Assembly (NCBI GenBank): GCA_907164885.2
Contig: OU015496.1
Location: 103,502,325 to 103,566,324, forward strand
Reading direction: 5' to 3'
Source of the DNA: Dolomedes plantarius
Lineage: Eukaryota > Arthropoda > Arachnida > Araneae > Dolomedidae
Length of the DNA stretch: 64,000 nt
Under the pieces are notes generated by a model. That model worked only from the letters and a program-made list of their open reading frames with translations, made no database searches and was not told where the DNA came from. Made by a program: the position numbers and the translations under genes. Within the stretch, counting starts at the first letter, position 1. Every line of letters begins with the position of its first letter. This document shows, one piece after another, positions 11,810 through 23,799 of the stretch.

Positions 11810-12360
11810 TGTTCTGGGGCGTAAATTATAATTAACTAGATTTAATTGGATTAAAATTAAGCTCTAGACAGTATTTAAATAATAAACAGAGGAAGATTAT
11901 GCCAGATGCGGAAAGGAAGCGTCATCAGATGGCGATACATTGTCTATCTCTCGAGTATTTGGGAGCTCAGCCTTGAGCGATCAGTGGAGGATTGCGTCAA
12001 ATTCTCGAATGTTCCACGTACAGATTTGGAAGCGCGTGACGCTGAGGCACCGATCATAAGACACTGAATGCCCACGCATTAGCGTTGCGCTTTTTTGAAT
12101 GCACGAAGAGAACAAAGTAGACCGGGGATTTCGATAATGAATAAGACGTGAGGGAATCGCTCCGAAAAAGGAGGCGTTAGTCGACCATATTGATAGGGTT
12201 AAGCGTGTGGAGCAATGAAGGAAATATTATTTAAATAAATATGTATTAAAAAGGTAATAAGTCTTCTGTGTTATTCTTCGGCCACGAACTACTTCAACCT
12301 CGACATCAACGGCGTTTAAAATGATAGATGATTGACTTCTCAGGACTGCACGAAACAGGC
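11810..12360 (+). other. Possible solo LTR or other G+C-richer insert
   Basis: The segment begins TGTTCTGGGGCG and has a higher G+C body (about 11890-12200), then AATAAATATG near 12234-12243, which could be a poly(A) signal, and a further ~110 bp. This is the general look of a solo LTR, but I found no matching target duplication and no convincing CA end. Identity is uncertain. Confidence 0.25.
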
Positions 12361-12379
12361 TCAATAAATAAATAAATAA

Positions 12380-12419
<40 letters not shown>

Positions 12420-12443
12420 CTGTGTGTGTGTTGTGTGTGTGTG
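12361..12443. repeat. Compound microsatellite (AAAT)n(TA)n(TG)n
   Basis: Runs of AAAT, then TATATATATA, then a long TG tract with two interruptions. The reading frames across it (THTHTHT, YIYIYL) are repeat translations. Confidence 0.9.
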
Positions 12444-13071
12444 TGGAAGTGCAAGTGCAAATTATCTAATAATATGTACAGTGTTTCTTACATTGTTTAA
12501 AATGTCAGCTAATAACTTGTTTGTGTTAATATCAGCCTGTTAGATCCTTTTAGTTTCATCTTAAGTAACGAAAAACAATTTATTTTTTCTGCTATTCGAG
12601 CAATTCAATAATCATACAAATATACCTGCATATCTGTGATGCACTAGCAAATCAGTTATTCATTTTGGCTCTAATACATCTACCGAATTCGTTGAAACCA
12701 AATTTATTTAAAGGCATAAATGTGCCCATTACATATTTTAAGAGAAAATAAGACGGAAATCTCCATAAAAATGACCCCAAAGAAATTACTTAAAATCAAA
12801 TCCACTCATAAGAACAAACTGTGTCCACTAAACATTTGCAAGAGATAATAAACATAGCCAAGAACTAATCTAGAATGTGCCAAATTTTGCGTCTTTTCTC
12901 AAGATAGTCTAACATGATTCATTAGAAACCCCCAGGTTCCAAAAGACATTTACTCTAGAGAATATTGAAAAATATATAACTTCGCACAGATAAGGTAAAC
13001 TAGTAGACGTTTTTCTTTTAAATGTCACTAGTTTGAGAGTAAAAATAGAAAAATTAATTTCTAAATGCATA

Positions 13072-13220
13072 GGAGTGAAATGCTATCATGACGGAAACAT
13101 CTTTTTTATATATACCCAAAATAAAACATCCGATTTTCTCCAGTGTCATTTGTGATGTCGAATTCGAATAAAGATTATTACACGAAATTTAGACCCAGGT
13201 TCCCAGTTTCAGATACCTGT
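13072..13220. repeat. Dispersed repeat, copy 1
   Basis: This stretch matches 20122-20273 in the same orientation: shared blocks include ATGCTATCATGA.GGAAAC, CGATTTTCTCC.GTG, GAATAAAGATTATT and GTTTCAGA/GTTTCAGG. Divergence is roughly 20% by eye, with small indels. No terminal repeats or promoter boxes are evident, so the type of element is unknown. Confidence 0.65.
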
Positions 13221-13314
13221 TTGTTAGTAATATACATTTGGTTGAACCCATATGGTTTATCTTCTTTAAAATATACAGTCAGATCTGATTTTGTGCTGTA
13301 GATATTGACCGCAC

Positions 13315-13345
<31 letters not shown>

Positions 13346-13510
13346 TCAGAAACTTCATAAATAGCTATAACAAATAATTTTTCACGACATATTAAAGGAA
13401 TTTTTTTATATACGATGGAGATGTACCGCATAAAAAAAGCCTCCCTTACAAAACATGTCAAAGCTTTACGAAATTAGTGAGGAAGTGCTTTCAAAACATA
13501 TATATACATA

Positions 13511-14428
13511 CAGTCGGACCTCTATTTAACGAATGTTTATTTTGCGAATTTCTCTATTTTGCGAACTTTTCCTCGGAACCAAGATCATTTTGCAAATTTC
13601 TTCGTAAAATAACGAAGTCCAAATAGCGAAGTGTATTCTCTATTTAACGAACTTTTTCTTGTGATCCAACTTTTTTTCTCCATATTTCTGAAAATATTTC
13701 TGAACATTTCAAACTTCAGAAGGAGGTCATTCTTTTAAAGCATTTTACGGTGATCAATGACCTTGAACTGGTTTTACCACTCGTCTAACTCACCGACAGC
13801 AGCAAAATCTGTGTGATTATTTGCATTTCATCCAGGAAGTGCAACATTTATCCCCCCCCCCAAAAAAAAAAAAACTCTTTTCTAAATTTCTCCTACAACG
13901 AAAGCTCATATACTGCAATCTTTATAAACTAAAAAAAATAGGGTTTAAATTAATTTTTAAACTTCTTAATTGAAACAACTCTAGCATGACTCATTTACTG
14001 TTATGAGTAGCCCACTGTCCACTTCACTAGAAAAAACCCTTTCACCCTCAATGGAGCTGTCCCGTGACCTTGAACTAGTCTCCCGTTTTCTAGATTGCTG
14101 ATCAGAGTCGTGTTGGTAATTTCGGTTCTTGTAGCTGGAAAAGTCAAAGTTCTATCTCTTTCTAAACGGAATTGTATTCCCGAACAATGTATTGTTTTAT
14201 TCTTGCTTTCCTTACAGATTTCTTTCTGATGGGTAAGATATATAAAACAAAGATATTAATTTACAATATAAAGGTGTGATTAATTTTTTAAATAATATTT
14301 AGTTTTTATGAATTTAAAATCTGTTTTGTGTAGTTTAAACTATTTTAAAAGGTGAATCTCAATTTAACGAATTTTCCATATAATGAACTTTTTTCGGGAT
14401 TTAGCGACTTCATTAAATAGAGGTCCGA

Positions 14429-14431
<3 letters not shown>
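13511..14431. mobile_element. TIR element, family 2 copy 1 (pogo/Tigger-like ends)
   Basis: Left end CAGTCGGACCTCTATTTAAC after TA (13509-13510); right end inverted CATTCGGACCTCTATTTAAT before TA (14432-14433). Sub-terminal repeats of TTTTGCGAA and TTTAACGAA run inward at both ends. No transposase frame is visible. An inverted relative lies at 23046-23794. The right end abuts a 120-bp (TA)n tract. Confidence 0.75.
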
Positions 14432-14488
<57 letters not shown>

Positions 14489-14492
14489 TATA

Positions 14493-14552
<60 letters not shown>
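14432..14552. repeat. (TA)n microsatellite with scattered CA/AC interruptions
   Basis: About 120 bp of near-pure TA lies between two TA-target transposons. Its translations (YIYIYI) are artefacts. Confidence 0.95.
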
Positions 14553-16032
14553 CACTAATTATCAAAAATTAAGGAAAACTAACAAAAAGAGGGATAACAC
14601 TTTCAAAACTAGGCCAATCTATTTAAAAATTGAATATGTTGTTAAGTAAAAGGTGCTGAACAATACTACATTATGCAAAATAGTGGCGCTGCAGTCGCTA
14701 TACGTCATTTGCGAGGAGCATAAAAGTGCATGTCTCAGAGCAAGGCTGCAATTGTGTCTACGAGGCTGAGAATAGACATCTGACATAGCCAAAATGTAAC
14801 AATGACCTCCAGACATCATTTGACCGAAGAACTGCGATGGCGAGCTATTGGGAGATTAGAGGCAGGACAAAGTCAGACAGAAGTGGCCAGATGGCTAAAT
14901 GTGAGTCCGTCTATGGTTCATAGAATTTTTTCAACAATTTCTAAACACGGATTCGGCATCCAGGAGGTTCAGCCAAGGACGGCCATAAGCTACGACGAGT
15001 GTCGATGACCGATATTTGTCATATGCTCACGAAGGAATAGAACCGCAACTCCGTCTACAAGCTACGTCTGCAGATCCTCCCTCGCTGCTAGCTGTGAAAG
15101 GTTGGTATCAACGTCAACCGTGCGTAGATGGCTTCACGAAGGTTGGACTAGCTATTTACGTCCCGCTCACGCCACGCCATAAGCGGGAACGTTTACAGTG
15201 GGCACGTCAAGATGTCCACTGGATGCGTGATCAATGGAGGGCTGTTCACTTTATGGATGAGTCCAGGTTTAGCTTAGAAAACGATAGTAGGCGTATTTTG
15301 ATTTGTAGAGAACCTGGAACTCGTTTTCATCCATCACACATCAGTGAAAGAGATGTATACGGATCAGGCAGTGTCTTTGTTTGGGGTGGTATCTCTTTGG
15401 GTGGACGCACAGACCTCCATGTCTTTCCCCATGGAAATGTGAATGCTCACACCTATAGAGATGACATCATTGATGCTTATGTGCGCCCTTATGCTAGGGC
15501 AATAGGTGATGTTTTCGTGCTACAAGACGATAATTGGAGACCGCACAGGGTACGCATCGTGGATGCTTATCTTGAGCAGGTAACAATTCAGCGAATGGAG
15601 TGGCTACCTCGATCATCGGGCCTGAATCCTATCGAGCATGTTTGGGACGCTTTAGGACGACGTTTAGATGCTCTCAATCCTCCTCCTCGGAACCTAACCA
15701 CGCTTTCAACTGCTTTGCAAGAGCAATGGCTCTCACTTCCTACCGAACTCATAGACTGCATAATTGACAGCATCACACATCGCTGTATGTGCTGTATTGC
15801 TTCTCGGGGGGATCATATGTCATATTAAAGGTACTTTTCCTATACCAAACTGACACATCCGATTTGTTCATTGTATACATATGCTAGTTTCTCTAACACC
15901 ATAATTATCTGGCGATTTCTTTTTATGCTACCTATGTGTTGTATAATGTGTATAAGTTTCATTAAATTCTACGCGTAACTTTTTCAGTAATCGCTATTTT
16001 TGTGACTATTCCTTAATTTTTGATAACCAGTG
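14553..16032 (+). mobile_element. Complete-length Tc1-like transposon (1480 bp)
   Basis: Terminal inverted repeats CACTAATTATCAAAAATTAA (left) and, inverted from the right end, CACTGGTTATCAAAAATTAA differ at two positions. TA lies on each side (14551-14552; 16033-16034), as expected for Tc1/mariner. One transposase gene, now broken, fills the middle in plus orientation. The left end is inserted at the edge of the long (TA)n tract. Confidence 0.85.
14802..15828 (+). pseudogene. Tc1-like transposase, DD34E, frameshifted
   Basis: The enzyme would bind the terminal repeats and cut and rejoin DNA. The first part (14802-15008) is the paired-like helix-turn-helix: EELRWRAIGRLEAGQS and ARWLNVSPSMVHRIF. 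After a stop at 15006-15008 the rest is in other frames. From about 15160 the frame PLTPRHKRERLQWARQ leads into the catalytic core: first D in HFMDESRFS, second D in VLQDDNWRPH, E in GLNPIEHVWD. The D-to-E spacing is 34 residues, as in Tc1. The linker (about 15006-15160) is scrambled by more than one indel. The C-terminus ends at 15828, where the expected YDSM..R block is degraded. All three catalytic residues are present, but the gene is not expressible as one protein. Confidence 0.8.
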
Positions 16033-16607
16033 TAATTAAATTACACATGGAAACATTTTAAAAAAATTTAATTTCTCATTTTAAACTGGAGAAATTTTCA
16101 AAATATAGGGTATACCGAATATGAGACCTTGCCTAATATGAGACCCCAGCTTACAGGACGTATCAAGTACTACCGCCTGGCGACTGAAGCTTCTATTACA
16201 TCATTCGTAATCAGTGAGTCAGTTGTCTTTTCGCAATCACACACAAAGGTGCAGTATTATTTTTTCTTGAATGTGTGCTCGTCGACTTTTTTGCATCACC
16301 ATTTTCATTGTTTTCACCTTCAAAGCAAGACTCTTATTAAAACCTTTAGTATTGGATCGGTAGCTATAAATGTGGAGTGTAAACGCGCCTGTCTGTTTTT
16401 AAGCTAACGCCAATTCTGACCTAAAAAATTCGTTGGCGTGTTCAACAACATGGTCATAACCAATATGAGACCTCAAATCATGCCTAATATGAGATAGGGT
16501 CTCATATTAAGCAGTTTAGTTTTCCCTCTCACAGCATTGTTTCCTCTGAAGCTGCAGATGCAAAGACGCCCAGCCGAAATCTACAACCATGTAGCAGTAG
16601 TGACAAT

Positions 16608-17240
16608 GTGGAAAGTATTGATCAACCAACAAGTTCAAACCAGTTCTTAGTGACTCCTGAAGAAATAAATCCCTTGCTTACGTTACCTGAGAAAAACACC
16701 TCGAAACCAAGTAGGGCCCGTAAAGCCGATATTATCACATCATCGCCCTATAAAAATAAATTGATTGATAGCATTAATAAAAGAACTGCAGCATATTAAA
16801 AAAATCTTTGTTTCCTACAAGAAAAAAAGGAATAGAGCTAAAAGATAAGAAATCAAAGGATAAACAAGGAAAAGGAAATCGGAAAAAAGGAAAATAACAG
16901 GAAACAATAAAGGGAAAAGGAAAAGGCAGAGGGGTCCCTACAGGAAGGGGAAAATTAAGGATGGACGAAAATACAACACTAGTTAAAAAACATAATTATA
17001 GCTATAATGATCTCAACTCAATTGAAGATGATAAAAAACTTTCTCTCCATGACAGCAGTAATGATAGCATTGATGAAAATGACGCGGAATACATTTTTGT
17101 AGTTTTTTATTTTCAAATGACAAACGGGAAGAGCAGTGGCGTCAATGTAGAAGGTGTTTCATGTGGGACTATGAAGATTGTGGAACTGATGAACTTTTTA
17201 TTTGTAAACAATGTGAAAAGTTTGAATCTACAAACAAAAA
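16608..17240 (+). pseudogene. C-terminal part of the outer element's pogo/Tigger-like transposase
   Basis: Frame 16608-16799 reads FLVTPEEINPLLTLPEK then SRARKADIITSSPYKNKL, the linker that follows the DDE domain in jerky/Tigger-type transposases. After stops, a Lys-rich stretch and then a frame at about 17131-17240 give EQWRQCRRCFMWDYEDCG and FICKQCEK, a Cys-rich C-terminal finger. The catalytic core is missing. The end of the frame runs into the TA target of the inner element. Confidence 0.6.
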
Positions 17241-17243
17241 GTA

Positions 17244-19197
17244 GGGGAGACAGGGGCTAGTTGGTATAGATTTTGGTTTTTGTTTTTTCTATTTGTTTGT
17301 GCAATACTTGGAGAGATTCTGGTGAATGCGGTGGATAGCTTGACTCTTTGACTACACAATCATGTAGTATTCAATAATTAAATCCGTGTTTAGGTAACCC
17401 TACTTTTCCTAAAAGCTTCTAACTATGCCAACTAACCCCTCACCCGGGGTTAGTTGGCATACCCCTAGGGGTAAGTTGGCATAACGTGATATGGATATGG
17501 ATACATAAGCAAAACATAGCAATTTTCGAGAAAAAACATTTTATTTTATCAAAACTTGGGGTAACATGGCTTTTTTTTAATCGCTCTTTCAACCGCGATT
17601 CTATTTTTGGTAGGAGTGTCTGTTAAAATAGAAAACCTCCCTTTTCGGCCACGGTTGGATTGCTGTCGTGGCCTGGCTTTGGGGAAAGGGCGAATTTCCT
17701 CTGGGGTGATGTGTCGGGAAGATGATGGAGTGGCCACCAATGCCGGTGTACCTAGAAGGTCATTTGTTGTTAGAGCGGGTTCTTTGAGTTCCCTTATAGC
17801 TGATTCGTCGGCAGTTTGTGTAGCTTCTGGGACAGGGTGATCGGTAACGGAAGATGGCAAAATGTCTGAGTCCTCAAATATGTCTGGGTTGAATGGAAAG
17901 ATCCCACTCACCCAGATGTAATGTTGGACGGAATCACAGCTGATTGAAAGGCTGTTTTCACAATTGCTTGGATATCGTATATGGTTAAAGTTTTGCCTGG
18001 GTGACTAGTCATCCAAGCGTCACAAGCCGTGTTGACGTATTTTTTAAGGGGTCCAAATACAGTTCTGTCCAATGGTTGCAATTTATGACTGCAGAGTGGA
18101 GGAAACGATAGGACAGTAACCCCATTTCCTTTGAACAAATCGAGGGCCTCGATGGACAAATGCGAGTCATGGTTATCGAGGAGAAGCAGCACAGGTCGCG
18201 TTTGTGAACATCTGGTAAAGTGGATAAAATGTTGGGCAAACTTCACAAAATTGCGTTCGACCATCTAACCTGTCTTGTTGGCATCGCCGCTGGAGCCCTC
18301 TGGTCCGGATCGCACGAAATGTTCATTGAACTTGGCTCGTGGAAAAATGAAAAACGGAGGAACAGCACTTCCTCCGGCCGAGACGCAAATATCCAAAGTA
18401 ACAAGGGTACCTCTTTCAGCAGAGGTGATCTGTCCAATTTGCTTAAACCCTTTCCGTGCTATTACCTTGTCTGACTTTTGAATGGTTGTAATCCCAGTCT
18501 CGTCCATATTGTAGATGTCCTGTGGCTCGAATCCATGCCTGTTCAGTACTGTTTGGAGTAAAGTGAAAATTTTTCCGACGTCAGTCGTTGAAACTGATGG
18601 CTTGAGCTAGGCTAGTGGTCTCAGGTGTTAGAATAGATAAGGATTGGTTTCTGTTCATAAAATAAGAAAGCCAATCAGGTCCAGCCATCATGTTGAGCCA
18701 AGCTTTTGTCTTTAACATTGTGAGCTTGAACGACCTCGGTCACCCTCTCCATTGGTCGATTTGCTCGGTCTGTTTCCCTCTTGTATATAGCTATGCCAAC
18801 TGACCCCATACCTAACTATGCCAACTAGCCCCACAGGGAAACCCAAAACAAGATGGATACCACACAATCCCAAACATCAGAAACAAAATATTATGATACA
18901 TGCATGTAACCACAGTTAACCACTCTTCCGAAAACCGTCATCAGCAGAACCTCAATGTGATCTACAGGTTCACCAGATCAAATCAGTTACGATGAAAAAA
19001 TTTACTCACCAGTCAGAAAAACAATAAAACAGAGGTCCTTCCTTTGTAATGCTTTCGAGCAGACTGAAATTTCGGTGGATGGTGCATCTTTACATACACT
19101 CCCTACTAGCAAGATGACAGCGCTCTAGCTCCACGGTGGCAGGAAATAAAAGAAGTGTGCTAACTAGCTCTTTATGCCAACTAACCCCGGTCTCCCC
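17244..19197 (-). mobile_element. Inner pogo/Tigger-like element (1954 bp) nested in the outer one
   Basis: Left end GGGGAGACAGGGGCTAGTTG, right end inverted GGGGAGACCGGGGTTAGTTG, with TA on each side (17242-17243; 19198-19199). GTTAGTTGGCATA-like motifs recur inside both ends (about 17427-17485 and 18790-18830, both orientations). This gives 3-4 copies per end, typical of sub-terminal transposase-binding sites. The transposase gene runs on the minus strand and is nearly full length but broken. Confidence 0.8.
17549..18790 (-). pseudogene. Pogo/Tigger-like transposase (DDE_1 type) with stop and frameshift
   Basis: Read on the minus strand: AGPDWLSYFMNRNQS (end of the CENP-B-like DNA-binding region, about 18690), then HGFEPQDIYNMDETG (first catalytic D, about 18510), QITSAERGTLVTLDI and PPFFIFPR, LLLDNHDSHLSIEAL (second D), CSHKLQPLDRTVFGPLKK (third D, 35 residues after the second), and the C-terminal linker ITPEEIRPFPKA with RGRKGRFSIL. 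An in-frame TAG at 18265-18267 replaces what is probably tryptophan. A frameshift near 17908 separates the catalytic core from the linker, and there is at least one more stop near 18600. All three acidic residues survive, so this copy is younger than the element it sits in. Confidence 0.75.
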
Positions 19198-19599
19198 TAA
19201 ACAAAACCTCTAGTGTAAACCAACTAATTTCTTTAAAATGTCACTTTTATTTTTCACCTATTAGTGTATATAGGTAACTGTTATCAAATTATTGAACACA
19301 GTTTTATTTTTTACGAACTTTTCAGTAATCTAATTCATTTTTAGAGTTGTAGAATGGGAGTCTCATATTAGGACTACTTTTTCAGATCCCCAAAAATGGA
19401 ACACTTGTGTTTATAAATTCATACAAGAAAATTGTAAGGTTACTATAATTTTCTGTCATTGTTATATGTAGTAAAATATGTGCATTAAAAGATATCAAGT
19501 TGGTACTATAATCCTTCACTTACTTTCCTAGTTATATATGTAAATCAAAAGGGGTCACATATTCGGCATACTTACCCTACATATTTCGATACTACTCGT

Positions 19600-20121
19600 C
19601 GTAGTCCAAAACGCACATATTCTTCTGATGAACTGGTTCGTAATCGCTTTCGTCACCTGAAGATATTAGAGTTGATTTATTTTTTGTTACCATGTAGTCG
19701 GTGATCTGGTTTTCCAACGACAGTCGTTTGATCAGCTGCTTGTAAACGTCGCGATAGCAGATATATACGATCGAAGCTCTCTTTGGAATTTCAATTTTTT
19801 TCGATACATATTAATATACCACATAAAAAAATCGCATAAAAAAAGACCGCACAAAAACAAGTTTGAGTGTACTGAAGCTTTAAAAGAAAAATTAAAAAAA
19901 GTTTAAAGAAAAGAAAAGTAATATTGTAAGTGTATAATCCGGACAATGACTGAATTGACGAGGGCACTGGTATTTGGTACCAGAATCTGTGAGTTCGTGT
20001 TCCACTATTCGCTTGGATGTCTGTAGACGTTCTGTATCGGCTTTAAGCAGTAGGTCCTGGTCTAAACTGCCTTCGTGTAGTAAAAAACATGACTGTAACG
20101 TAACAAAATCATAACTATTGT
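19600..20121. other. No gene recognised
   Basis: The minus frame at 19892-20203 contains ELTDSGTKYQCPRQ. A related phrase, PTDSGTDDKHPRH, appears in another minus frame at 20263-20466, pointing to a local duplication of about 60 bp (ACCAGAATCTGTG at about 19979 and 20311). I do not recognise a protein. Confidence 0.4.
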
Positions 20122-20273
20122 AGGAGAGTGAGATGCTATCATGAAGGAAACTCCTATGTTTAATATCTATTGCAAATAAGCCATCGATTTTCTCCTGTGC
20201 CATCTGTGATGTCGGACTTGAATAAAGATTATTGCAAGAGATTTAGACCCGAGTTTCCAGTTTCAGGCAGCCG
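20122..20273. repeat. Dispersed repeat, copy 2
   Basis: This matches 13072-13220 in the same orientation (blocks GATGTCG.A.TTGAATAAAG, TTAGACCC.GGTT/GAGTT and CCAGTTTCAG). The repeat family is not identified. Confidence 0.65.
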
Positions 20274-20479
20274 GACGATGTCTAGGGTGCTTGTCATCAG
20301 TACCAGAATCTGTGGGTTTCAGTCTCACTACTGGCATTGATGTTTGTATCTGTTCGAAATGGGCTTCAAGTCCTGGTATAATTATCTCTCGTATAGCCAA
20401 AAAAAGACATAACCGTAGTTCTCCCACCCATCCCAGGTTCAGAATATGTTCAATAATAATATACAATGGGTAAAATCCA

Positions 20480-21790
20480 GATTGTTTATTACCTTTGAAG
20501 TAAAATAAAATTTTATAAGAAAGATTAATAAGTGTTTAAGCAAAAGTAAGCTAATATTCCATCTATATGAATCTCCCTTACAACTGATATGCGTAATCCA
20601 AATCCAAAATCTTACATATTTTTAAAGAAGATTTTACTTAAGGAAGCTTATATCTTAATCTTCTTACATATTCAAAGCATGAAACGTTAAAAATATAACA
20701 AATAAGTCACATTATTTGAATGCTTTCTCTGCATTTAAACCAAACGCGAAAATGCAAAAGAGAAAAAAAAGATATTTCACTTTGAAATTCACATTTTGAA
20801 CGAACTAAATTTACTAGCGTATTTGTTCCTTGGAAACATATTTCGAATACCAACCGTAATGAATTTAGGGGCATTAAGATCGAATGAAATTTAATCTGGA
20901 ATTCTTTTATTCAATCATTCGAGGGGAATGTTAAGTAAGGGACTATTTTCTGCGGGAATAAATATAAATGCCCACCAACATTAATACCTGAAACTATAGC
21001 TGGTTTTTCTCCCAGAAAATAAGACCCGAATAAAATAAACTGAAATTTTAAAAACCGCGTGGAAATAACTCGACCATGTATAATGTATATTTATTATTTG
21101 TGTCACATACTTTGCATACGCAACCAGGATTAGAATTCAAAATATGTTTCCAGTCATTATTTCAGTGTTTTAATGCAACCTAGTTCTTACATATCTTTAA
21201 AGTATTTATTCTTACGTGGAATGCTAAGAAAAAATTGCGAAGGTTTACGCGAAATAGCAGTTTGTGAACTTTATGCAAATCTTTCGTTTGAAATACTGGT
21301 TTGAATGGAATTTGTTTGATCACTAGTTCTTTTTCCACAACAAGAAGGAGATCGCAGTTAGACCAAAATGTATTTGTGGCCAAAAAGTGAAATGCTAATC
21401 TTTGTACTTTCGGAAAATGCTCTCAAACTCTGGATCCCAACCCCCTAATCTCCATTCGGTCAGGAATCGAGACTTGTATCTCCATTTAACCCAGCAAACA
21501 TATAGTAACCTTTCGGTATGAAGTTACTGTCACAGAGGGGTATTCCCCTTTTAATTATTTTTCTGTTTATTATAAATTTTCGAATTTTTAGGACAGTGCT
21601 ACCAATAAAGTTTTACGTATAACTCTCTGGATCTCCTTTCAGCTTTTATGTCTCTGAACATTATTAGTCCCATGAAGTGATTGCAGAACCTGGTACTTGA
21701 AAAACCTGGAACTGGTGAACCGGTAACTCGGTTCCAATGGTTATACAACCAGGTATTCGAAAGTAGTTAGTCTTAGATTTAAAAATCAAC
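20480..21790. other. No gene recognised
   Basis: AT-rich non-coding sequence. The 67-codon minus frame at 21180-21383 has a mixed composition but no family signature or convincing splice sites. Confidence 0.5.
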
Positions 21791-21813
21791 ATTTTAATAT
21801 GGAGAAACAGCTT

Positions 21814-21817
<4 letters not shown>

Positions 21818-21884
<67 letters not shown>
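21818..21884. repeat. (TA)n microsatellite
   Basis: About 67 bp of pure TA. It accounts for the YIYIYI peptides in both strands here. Confidence 0.95.
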
Positions 21885-21887
<3 letters not shown>

Positions 21888-21899
21888 TATACAGATATA

Positions 21900-22064
21900 C
21901 AGTGCCGTAACTAGCTATCCCTGTGCCTTGGGCAAGAATTTGCATTTGGACCCCTTAATTAATTGGGTTTGGAAAATTAGTAAAACAAATACATCATTTT
22001 GCCCCCCCCCTTCCAAGTGGGCCCCCGGCGATGCCCCTGTTGCACCTGCCAGATTACGGTACAG
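21900..22064. mobile_element. Probable short hAT-like MITE
   Basis: Left CAGTGCCGTAACTAGC and right inverted CTGTACCGTAATCTGG form short terminal repeats of a type common in hAT-like elements. The interior has C-rich runs (GCCCCCCCCC). The flanking TA repeats make any 8-bp duplication unreadable. Confidence 0.45.
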
Positions 22065-22078
22065 TATATATATATATA

Positions 22079-22998
22079 GTCGAACCCCGTTATAACGAAC
22101 TTCAAGGGTCCAAAGGGTTTTTTCGCTATATCCGGTGGTTCTCTAAATCGGAACCATTAAGAAAAATGTTTGAGTTCACAAAATGTATAACTCATTAATT
22201 ACTATGTATATTCAATAATGATGTATTGAAATAATGATAAAATCTATTAAATATGATCATTAATGAATTAAATTGACTAAAATCGATTACATTAAACAGA
22301 CCAATGCTAATTAAATTAACTAAAAATGAAGACAAATGGAAATAAATTGATTTTATCTTCTTGTTGCTCTCTGTTTTAATACAGAAATAATCGATAATCT
22401 TCTTCTGACGTGATGCTGATTTCAAAAACATTTTATGAATTTCTTTGTCCAATACATGAAATGAATCCAACACTCTGTCTTCCACTGTTTCATGAATTAC
22501 ACGGATCGCTGCTGCAGCATCTGAGATGGTGGAGATTACGTCATTTATGTGCTCTTCATCAGCATCAGAAGCAGAATCTTCGATTTCAGAATGATTCATT
22601 TTAATTTCTTCCACAATATCTTCATCAATCGGATTTTTACATGTAATGACTTCATCATCATATGTTTCGAACAACTGCATGCCACAATCTGAGAATAATG
22701 AAATTATGTGCTTTTCTGTCCACATCGCGATAGGTAAATCTTCCTCATCTTCTTTTTCAACCTTCTTTGCTTTTCAACATTCTTTGTATCTCCAACATTC
22801 TTAAAAAGTTTAAAAATTAAAACAAATTCTGTTGTCGACTGAAAGAAATGTTCGTTATAGCCGATTCTTAAGATTTCGGAGGTTTGCTATAAAAGGATAA
22901 ATTAGCATTCAATACAATAGGAAAACTGCGGGATCAAAATTTTCGTTCGTTATATCCGGAAGTTCGTTATATACCGGGTACGCTATAACGGGGTACTA

Positions 22999-23001
<3 letters not shown>
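22079..23001 (-). mobile_element. Pogo/Tigger-like TIR element, family 1 copy 2 (inverted)
   Basis: The ends GTCGAACCCCGTTATAACG (left) and, inverted from the right, CAGTAGTACCCCGTTATAGC match the family-1 copy at 9525-10397. Sub-terminal GTTATATACCGGG and TATAGC motifs are also shared. Orientation is opposite to copy 1. The (TA)n tract at 23002-23045 separates it from the next transposon. Confidence 0.75.
22195..22725 (-). pseudogene. C-terminal part of family-1 transposase, longest open version
   Basis: The 176-codon minus frame starts MWTEKHIISLFSDCGMQLF, passes an acidic segment (EIEDSASDADEEH), then VLDKEIHKMFLKSASRQKK. The region to about residue 125 aligns with copy 1 (9750-10143), while the last ~50 residues (IYFHLSSFL onwards) look like read-through into non-coding DNA. 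The DDE core is absent and both copies share the same internal deletion, so they descend from one deleted progenitor that was mobilised in trans. Confidence 0.55.

Positions 23002-23045
<44 letters not shown>
23002..23045. repeat. (TA)n microsatellite between two transposons
   Basis: About 44 bp of TA, bounded exactly by the ends of family-1 copy 2 and family-2 copy 2. Confidence 0.95.
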
Positions 23046-23048
<3 letters not shown>

Positions 23049-23794
23049 TCGGATCTCTGTTTATCGAAGTCGCTATATCCCGAAAAAAAGTTCAGTATAT
23101 GGAAAATTCGTTAAATAGCGATTTACCTTTTAAAATACTTTAATCTACCCAAGACAGATTTTAAATTCATAATTACGAAATATTATTAATAAAATTTGTT
23201 TATCACACCTTTATTTTCTAAATAAATGTCTATTTGTTTTATATATCTTATCCATCAAATAGAAATCTGCAAGGAAAACAAGAATAAAACAATACTTTGT
23301 AAGGAAATACACTGTATTTTCAATTAAAAAAATGATATTAGAATCAATTAATTTTAATGACATTATGTCATTTATTATAACAAGTAATTTTAAGCTTACA
23401 TTACCACATGCGTCCTTAAATTTAATTACTGATAAAGTTTGTTAATTTTGTCTGAGCTTTTTGTTTGAAAAAGTGTTTTCTCTCATAATACATCTCGCAT
23501 CTTTGCAATACACCAAAATCCCCTTCAGGCGTATTTTCTTCAAGCTGTAATCCGCGTCGGAATGTGTAAAAAGAAAATTAATATGTTAAATGTGTTAAAA
23601 GAAAGAATTAGTTTGAAATGTTTAGAAATATTTTCAGCAATATGGAGAAAAAATATTGGATCACAAGAAAAAGTTCGCTAAATAGAGAATGCACTTCGCT
23701 ATTTGGTGGTTATTTTACGAAGAAATTCGCGAAACGTTCTTGGTTCCAAGGAAAAGTTCGCAAAATAGAGGTTCGTTAAATAGAGGTCCGACTG
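23046..23794. mobile_element. TIR element, family 2 copy 2 (inverted)
   Basis: The left end CAGTCGGATCTCTGTTTATC and the right end inverted CAGTCGGACCTCTATTTAAC, with TA at 23795-23796, match family 2 at 13511-14431 in reverse. Shared inner blocks include GAAAAAGTTCGCTAAATAG and GGTTCCAAGGAAAAGTTCGC. It is non-coding. Confidence 0.75.
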
Positions 23795-23799
23795 TATTT

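Larger units (their letters stand above)
16108..19577 (+). mobile_element. Outer pogo/Tigger-like element, interrupted by a second one
   Basis: Left end GGGTATACCGAATATGAGAC after TA (16106-16107); right end inverted GGGTAAGTATGCCGAATATG before TA (19578-19579). The motif TAATATGAGAC recurs near both ends (about 16131, 16459, 16485, and inverted at 16500 and 19359), like sub-terminal transposase-binding repeats. Removing the inner element (17244-19197) and one TA leaves about 1.5 kb. The coding remnant is plus strand and only C-terminal, so an internal deletion preceded or accompanied decay. Confidence 0.7.

Noticed and set aside
14345..14649. YIYIYI-rich open frames on both strands, here and at 21664-22095, 31386-31654 and 31746-31982
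   Set aside because: They are translations of (TA)n microsatellites.
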